Assembly (NCBI RefSeq): GCF_028453695.1
Contig: NC_135778.1
Location: 5,962,166-6,026,165 of the forward strand
Source of the DNA: Augochlora pura
Lineage: Eukaryota; Arthropoda; Insecta; Hymenoptera; Halictidae
Length of the DNA stretch: 64,000 bases
Direction of reading: 5' to 3'
The notes beneath the pieces are model-generated. The model searched no databases, was not told the DNA's origin, and was given only the letters and a program-made list of their open reading frames with translations. Position numbers and translations under genes: made by a program. Shown in pieces: positions 57,597 to 64,000 of this stretch (positions are counted from its first letter, which is position 1; every line of letters starts with the position of its first letter).

Positions 57597-58798
57597 TAAT
57601 TAATAATAGAATCAAGTGCGTCGATTCTTAAAAGTTAATTATATTATCAAATTTCAAAACATGCAATATTGCTGATTCTGCACCTGATAATAACAATTTA
57701 ATTCGCTAAGTAGAGTTTAGATAAGCTTCGTCCACTTTCCCTCGCATTCTCCCCGAATTGTTCGAAAGGGAGAATGAACTTTCGCGCTTTCCTCGAACCG
57801 CTTAACGCGGAGAATGAATTCCACGTTTTTCTCGAATTGCTCGGAAAACGGAGAATAAACGTGTTAATAGCGATCATCAACGTTTCGCGCTGGGTACGAC
57901 GCGAAGCGGAAAACGGGCGGCGAGTTACGCGAGGCGAACCGGAAACGAACAGACGAGACGCGCGGACAGGAAAAATTCAGCACGGTTTGAACTCCGTCGA
58001 CGAGGCAAGACACAGTATTTCCGATGCGTCCGGGCTCGGTTAATCGAATCTCGAATAACTCGATTACCCGTCGTCTCAGCTTGAATTACAACTATAAACA
58101 CCGAGCGTCCTCGCGCACGGAAGAGGGTGGCCCCGGCTGTTTCTAGGTTTCTTCATTTAGCCGTCGCGCTCGCGGCCAAGTTCGTCGTCGCCGTCGCCGA
58201 AGGAAACAGGGGCGTCGCTGTCCAAATACTTTCGGAAGCTTCAATCTACCCGCGCCGGGCTCGAGACTTCGTTATCTTTGACTTATTGTCGCGGCGAGAT
58301 CTTCGCGACAAATAGTCGGCGAATCCCGGATTCTCGTCGGAATCTGATTAAACGAGGAGGAACGTTCTCGCGTAGGAGAAACGCGCTGCGGGAAAAATTA
58401 CGGTTTATATTCGAATCTGGAATAGTCCTATCGTGCTGCTGCGCGAATATTTTGATCCGCCGTGTTTTCAATTTTTCAGACACCAATTCGGTTCCAATCC
58501 AATACGGATGGAACTTGCGCGCCTTCTTTATCATTTCGACCAAAAAATAAGGGACGAAGTTTTTGATTAACTTACATCCGTCCCTCAATTTACGCGAATT
58601 TTCGTTCCGCGTGGATTTGCTTTACTAGAACGAAAATCGCGCGAGTCTGCGAGCACGAAGGAGAAAAAATATTTATAGCAAAAATGAATAAAAAAAAAAC
58701 AGTCCTGTTCTTTTTTTCCTCCCGGATTGCGAATAATTTATATATTGTTATTTATATACTAGAAATCTTCATCGCGAGACTGGCTCCTTAAAGTATAG

Positions 58799-59047
58799 CA
58801 ACCCTTTGCACTCGAATGACGATTCTGAGGCACCGCTAAAATTGTTACAGCACGTTCCAACATAATTTTTATATTCTGAAAAATTAGATTTTAAAAATTA
58901 CTAGAAGGTACAACTATTGTTGCACGAGTTACAAAAGTCGATTACATATGCATAAAATACATTTTAATTGTATAAAATGGTGATGCTGTATGTCAGAAAA
59001 GTTATTTTAGAATTACAGTTAAAATGGCTTCGAGTGCAAAGGGTTAA
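58799..59047 (+). mobile_element. Family A MITE, forward copy
   Basis: Begins CAACCCTTTGCACTCGAATG and ends GGCTTCGAGTGCAAAGGGTTAA. It lies only about 1.2 kb from the reverse copy at 57351-57596. Confidence 0.87.
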
Positions 59048-61782
59048 ACGAGGAGTCGAAGAGAGAATCACAAGGTCCGCCGTCAGCATCCGATAGAATT
59101 CATCATTAACTCGTCGATCACGAGAAGAAGCACGGCGGAGTCGGTCATGCACGTAGAAAGAAAAAAACGAAGGACAAGCTTGTTGCTCGCGTAATTCAGT
59201 CGGGTTTAACATTCAGCCGAAACGCGCGCGCGCGTATCCTTTTGTTTCCGACGCGGGGACAGAGGAGACGGGCGGGAAGTAAAGGAACGAGGGGGGGGAT
59301 TCGTGCCGGCGTCATTCCTCGTACATAAAATCAAGCTCGGCGGCGGCCCTGCAGGCCATGCTCGCAGGCTTGCGTTATAATCCACGTTGCGCTATTGTCG
59401 GCCGTCCGTCAATTTCGATTCAGCCGGCGGATCGTCGATAGTTCGTGACCGGTTCCCTTAAAAGCTGCACCAACGTTGGAGCGCCGCCTCTCCGCACGGT
59501 ATTCGCGGCACGCGCCACGAAACTGCTTAATTATTTATCTTTCCCGATCGAGTATTTCTTCGACCGTATAATTCGGCGGTGGTCGACGCGCGGCTGCCTC
59601 GGAATACGGTCCGTGTGGAGCCCCTCGGAAACGTCTGTCTCTCCCTCCGGCGATCCTCGAACAGCGCGCGCGGACTACTTTATACCGCGAGACATTTGTA
59701 TCTCCGGCATAATTTATGTCGTCGCGTTTCACGCCACCGGCGCAGCACGCTCCCCGCGCGGAAACTATAAATTTCCCTGGCCAAACGCCTCCGGCACGAA
59801 GAATCGCGTGGCATCGGTGGAATAATGGCGGGATTATAGCGTTCTTGTGGCGAGCCACGTCGATTCTAGCCTACGGGCTCGTTTCAGAGCTGCGCCGTGT
59901 TGCTGGACTGATCCGTGAACGGTAACGAGATCCACGGATGAGCGGAAGTCACGTTTTTCAGCCGTCGGTACGATCCGAGAATTATTCTCTGGTTTCCTAT
60001 TAAAAACTCGAACTCGTATTTATTCGCGAAGTGATAGGTAATGCTGAATATAAAATATAAAATGGTAGAATATTGGAAGTCGGTCTATTGACACATTCAG
60101 TGACGAAAACTAACCCGAGAAATTCAAACGAAATCTATGCAGTAGATGGGACTGATTAATTAAGCTGAAACTAGTAGAAACGTATTTTAACTCTTTTGCA
60201 AGTTAAACACTTTTTAATGTAAAGCGTCTTTAGAATTTCAATGATTTGCAAGGAAGTAACGTAGAGCTAGTCATTTACCGGCACAGTAGGTTTTACACTG
60301 AACTGTTGTAAATTGATCAAAAATTACATTATTTATATTATTTACATTATTTATATTATTAAAAGACGTACAACTGCGGTTCAGTATTAAAAATTTCAAT
60401 GTATCACAGTATTTCAATGCATCGCAGAAAAATGCGCGGCACGTACGAAGATCTGTCGCAGCCAAAGGGTTAATTCTGCGCCGATTTACCTCGAGGACGC
60501 ATTTCGTCTCACGAGCCGTCTGGTAACACAGTACGCATTTCAAAACTGGCCTATTTTTCAGCGGCAAACAGTCCGACGGTCGCGTCGCCGAGTTCGACGC
60601 TCCAGCTCCGGCGAATAAGTCTGGTTAATTGCGGGTTTAATTAATATTCGTTTATTTTTCTGAAGCACGAGTAGTTTTCCCGGGCACGTTTCCCCGGATC
60701 TCGTCGCGTTCAAACGCAACACGCCCTACAATCTCGAAATGTTTGTTTATTCTCGAGGTCGCCGCGAAGGGCGGACAAGGATAAAACAGGAAGGACGAGC
60801 GGAGCACCGCCTCTCTCGCACGATTCAGAGCCCTCGCAAAACTCGCGGGTATCCCGCTCCCCCCTCCACCCCACGACGGTGACGAGCACCGTTCCCGTGG
60901 ACGACTTCGTGTTTCCTTCCGTTTGTTTTCTTTCTCTTCGCGAGTCCTCTGAAGTTCAAACCACGCCTCGGGGCGAGGCACGCGCGGCTCCCTTTTCTGT
61001 CCACGGCGCACCGTGAACAAAACACTCGAACGGCGACCGGCGTGCAGTTTTTTCAATTACCGGATATTCTTTATACGAGTTACAATATCGTTGAAATACG
61101 CATTAGGGTGCATCTCGTAAATCCAACCAACTAAATACCGTCGAAAAAGCTGTAAATATTAATTACGAAGCAAGCTGATTACAAAAGTGCAGAATTATGC
61201 TTTAAAAATGCTTTTATCTTGAATATTTTTGTTCCAACGCGGCGTCTCTTTGTTAACATTGCGTGGAATCTCTAAATGTTGAAACGCGCATTTCCTGCTG
61301 AGAGTGGTACGTCTGTGATTAAATAACGAGATTGTACTGTTAGTATTATTCATAGAACTCAATACGGGCGTGCGCGCGTCACGAGAAGTACGACTTTATG
61401 AAGTGAAATCACATTGACCGACTTTCCGTCGGATAATATGTGTACATATATTATTTATTAAGAAAACATCTTTTTTTTCTAGTTCTCTATTATTACTGCA
61501 TAATACATATAGACATGGTTCTCGTATACTCGTTATAAAATGTTATTTCTTTCTCTCGTCGTTCTAAGTTTCAGCTACATTAATCAGTTTTGTATTTGAT
61601 GAGAATCATTAATTTTACATTAAATTCGTGTCTTTTATATTTACTCAGTTTTATTAATTCATTTATTTCTGATCAGGGTTATGTCCGTAGGTCTTAGGTT
61701 CTGAGGTTCATATATTTTTGTAAAGCAATACAAATTGAATAATTATCAATTTGAAAAAGTTGTCTGTTTCGATAAAAGTCCC
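59048..61782. other. CpG-rich blocks without recognised genes
   Basis: 59050-59950 and 60650-61040 are CpG-rich and separated by AT-rich DNA with a weak TTAA element. Overlapping open frames on both strands, none with a domain. Confidence 0.4.
60187..60473. mobile_element. Candidate TTAA-bounded element with weak inverted ends
   Basis: Left TTAACTCTTTTGC and right GCCAAAGGGTTAA match over about 8 of 9 bases inside TTAA. It is longer (287 bp) than the other families and could be two unrelated ends. Confidence 0.35.
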
Positions 61783-61840
61783 TTAACCCCTTGCACTATT
61801 ACGTGTTTCAGAGCTACGTTGATTACGACTGTTTGAACTG
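61783..61840 (+). mobile_element. Family B MITE fragment (left end)
   Basis: TTAACCCCTTGCACTATTAC followed by CAGAGCTACGTTGATTACGA matches the left end of the copy at 30902. It breaks off just before a family A element. Confidence 0.65.
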
Positions 61841-61855
61841 AAATGTAGAAATGTG

Positions 61856-62117
61856 TTAATCCTCTATACTCGAAGGTATTTTCATTATATTTTAAACATA
61901 TTTTCTGATTTTCGATATTTCTATCTTATAAGATTTATTACGATTTACGCATATAAAATTGAGCTTATTAGCAAGTACAATACATGTTATTTTGATCATG
62001 TCTAAATATAAACGAGTCTGACGCTATTACTTGGAGAAATAGTTTTATTATTTTGAGAACTACTAAACCAATTTTTAGTGGCGCCTCAGAGTCGCTACTC
62101 GAGTCCAGAGGGTTAAC
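61856..62117 (-). mobile_element. Family A MITE, reverse copy next to a family B fragment
   Basis: Begins TTAATCCTCTATACTCGAAG and ends ACTCGAGTCCAGAGGGTTAA. It is somewhat longer and more diverged than the others. Its left end abuts the truncated family B piece at 61783-61840. Confidence 0.75.
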
Positions 62118-63118
62118 ACAGGTAAAATTTGCTAAAATAAATACACCAGTATCAACTCATTAAAATTATCGGAAGAAACAATTTACTTTTACTTAATTAT
62201 TCATGCCGGACCACTGTGCGTTGTTTCGGCCCACTGTACAGCGAGTCTCGGCGAGGACCTCTCTCACGGAGGCCCGACCGGGAGAAGGTCTCTCGCCGCG
62301 AAGGTCTCACGGAAGAAACCCTCGAAAGGCGAAACACACCCGACGCACGACCGGTAACATCATCCCGCTTGTCGCTTATGACCCGTCGACACCAAATTCG
62401 ATTACTCCCTCGGGATTTTTCTAGCGGCTCGCCGGCCAATCCCCCCGTCTGAAACTCTACACCGCGCGGCAGTCATCTTTTCCGAAGATTCACCCCTGTT
62501 TTTGTCAAAGCTATCGCGCCGACCTCCAGCTACGCCGTCGCCGTCGCACGCCGCACGCCGCTTGATAACGAGCTAACGAGTTTCAGAGCTTTTTCCCGCG
62601 GAGCCGACTGTTGGTTGTTGTTCAACGGTGGCCGGGCGATGTTTCTTTCGCATGCATAACACCGCGCGCGAAACAAAGTTTGGTCGGTGACACACTTCGC
62701 CCCGGAATACTCTAGCTACCGCGAGATTGCGGGATTTTTATTGCCCTTAGAATTTACCCTTGGACTGTTGCAGACCCTCGCGAGCTAGGCGCAATCGAAA
62801 GTTGAGCAATATCTCCTTTTTTTATTTCGCCCTTTGTTTTATAGCATGCATAAATGTCATTTTCGTTGTGGGTAGAGTGAAGGGTGTGTCGAAGTGAACA
62901 TTGTTGTTAGCTTGAGAGAGACATTTTAGTATATCGTAAAGTGATTTTATATTCGTTTTTCCTTGGCAAACACCATCTGTGCAATTGCTTCTAGAGCGAA
63001 TACGATTTTATGCTTGAAGGGCAAATCCAAATTCATTCATTGGCGGTCAATGGATGAATTATATAGTACGTTGAAACCGTGGTCTTATTTTCAGGTAGCT
63101 ATTTCGATCTTCAATCAA

Positions 63119-63558
63119 TTTAACACTAAACCTACCGAGCAGTGATATTGTATGCATTGATTCGTAAGAGTGAGAAGATAAAATTCATTTAGACTCTGTC
63201 AAGCTTTCACCCTTTGTACTCGACGCCATTTTAACCTCAAATTCAAAACTATTTTGGATAATTTACAGTATCTATATATTTTATACAACTTATTACCGTA
63301 ATTTATGCTTCGAAATCGAGGATATATAACAATTATATTTTGAACATATTTTAAAAATAAACAGATTTCATAGCATAACAATTTTATTAGAACATTATAT
63401 GATGATCTTGAGTGGTATCTCAGAGTCACCATTCGAGTGCAAGGGATTATTTATAAAGCTTGCTACAATAATGCGATTTATTCAAACAAAGAGGTCTCTT
63501 AAAGTTTGTGTAACATTGTAAAACTAGAAACCGGACATTTTGACCGGTTTAGTGTTAA
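63119..63558. mobile_element. Family C TTAA element (host of a nested family A copy)
   Basis: Left end TTAACACTAAACCTACC and right end GACCGGTTTAGTGTTAA form an inverted repeat with TTAA at both outer edges. Subtracting the nested 244 bp family A copy leaves about 196 bp, close to the 220 bp copy at 43236-43455. Confidence 0.65.
63206..63449 (-). mobile_element. Family A MITE nested inside a family C element
   Basis: Begins CACCCTTTGTACTCGACGCC and ends CACCATTCGAGTGCAAGGGA. It sits between the two inverted ends of the family C element at 63119-63558, so it inserted after it. Confidence 0.78.
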
Positions 63559-64000
63559 TATAAAATCAGAAGTATAATAAATCGATTCGTGACCATCTGC
63601 GAATACCTATTGAGAAGTCTGGTTTGTTGTTACCATTCTTTTCCATTCTAACAACAACGGGAGCCGTGCGGCGTAATTTACGCAGCACCCGCGCGAACGA
63701 TACCGCGATTAATTCGCAAGCTTTTCGAGGGATACGCAGTTGTTACAGTAGTCGAATTCGGGCGGCGTTCATAACTCCGGCCCTCTCTCTTTGTGCCGGC
63801 AACGAAACGCAGAAATAGACGTGCGTTGCCTCCCGTCCCCGTGCGCTTTTGAGTCAGCGGGCGAAATGGCGCGAATTTTAAGAGCGGTCTTAGTCATTCA
63901 TCGCGCGAAGAGAAACGCCGAGTGGCCGTGTATCTTCGCGGCTTACGTAGAAAACTCTCCCGCTAGGAAGCGCGCGCGCGCGCCCTCGTTCCTCTTTATT
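63559..64000. other. Window end, nothing recognised
   Basis: CpG-rich from about 63650 onward with CG dinucleotide runs near 63970-63982. No gene seen before the window ends. Confidence 0.4.

Noticed and set aside
1..64000. tRNA and rRNA genes
   Set aside because: I looked for cloverleaf-type A and B box pairs and rRNA core segments by eye and found none convincing; a tRNAscan-SE run would settle it.

Overview
The window is nuclear DNA from an insect, most likely a hymenopteran (bee, ant or wasp). The case rests on an AT-rich background broken by CpG-rich blocks, short GT-AG introns (about 57-90 bp in places), one clearly insect-like multi-exon gene, and many small TTAA-flanked transposon remnants. 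The species cannot be named from the sequence. Most of the window is non-coding, and about 12% is exon I can defend.

The one large gene is the 3' part of highwire / MYCBP2 (PHR family E3 ubiquitin ligase) on the minus strand at 24547-37520. I traced 24 coding exons, and reading phase is continuous across every junction. They give about 2,520 residues: filamin repeat, two SH3b-like repeats, a Ser/Pro/Gly-rich linker with two short phase-symmetric exons, a large exon with a zinc-binding segment, a DOC (APC10-like) domain, a helical region, a B-box-like segment, the RING, and the C-terminal tandem-cysteine catalytic domain. The first visible exon (37298-37520) opens in mid-codon after a good acceptor, so the gene continues upstream. 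The N-terminal half (RCC1 repeats, PHR domains) is not recognisable in the next 26 kb.

On the plus strand, 42408-42614 is a first coding exon with a signal peptide and the start of an LRR N-terminal cysteine cap, ending at a clean splice donor. Its later exons are not seen. A possible minus-strand first exon with a YY1-like start motif lies at 22996-23116. A short mariner-like transposase remnant lies at 16909-17121.

The rest is dominated by short repeats. The most striking are piggyBac-type MITEs: 230-290 bp, terminal inverted repeats starting CCC or CAC, flanked by TTAA. Family A (ends CCCTTTGCACTCGA) has eleven near-complete copies plus one fragment. Family B (ends CCCCTTGCACTATAA) has five copies or fragments, and families C, D, E and F are represented by single or few copies. 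Copies lie in highwire introns, and one family A copy is nested inside a family C element at 63119-63558. There are also a pogo/Tigger-like relic, several tandem repeats, (GA/CT)n microsatellites, and an assembly gap (53370-53468) flanked by a local duplication.

I saw no rRNA, convincing tRNA, CRISPR array or bacterial-type operon.
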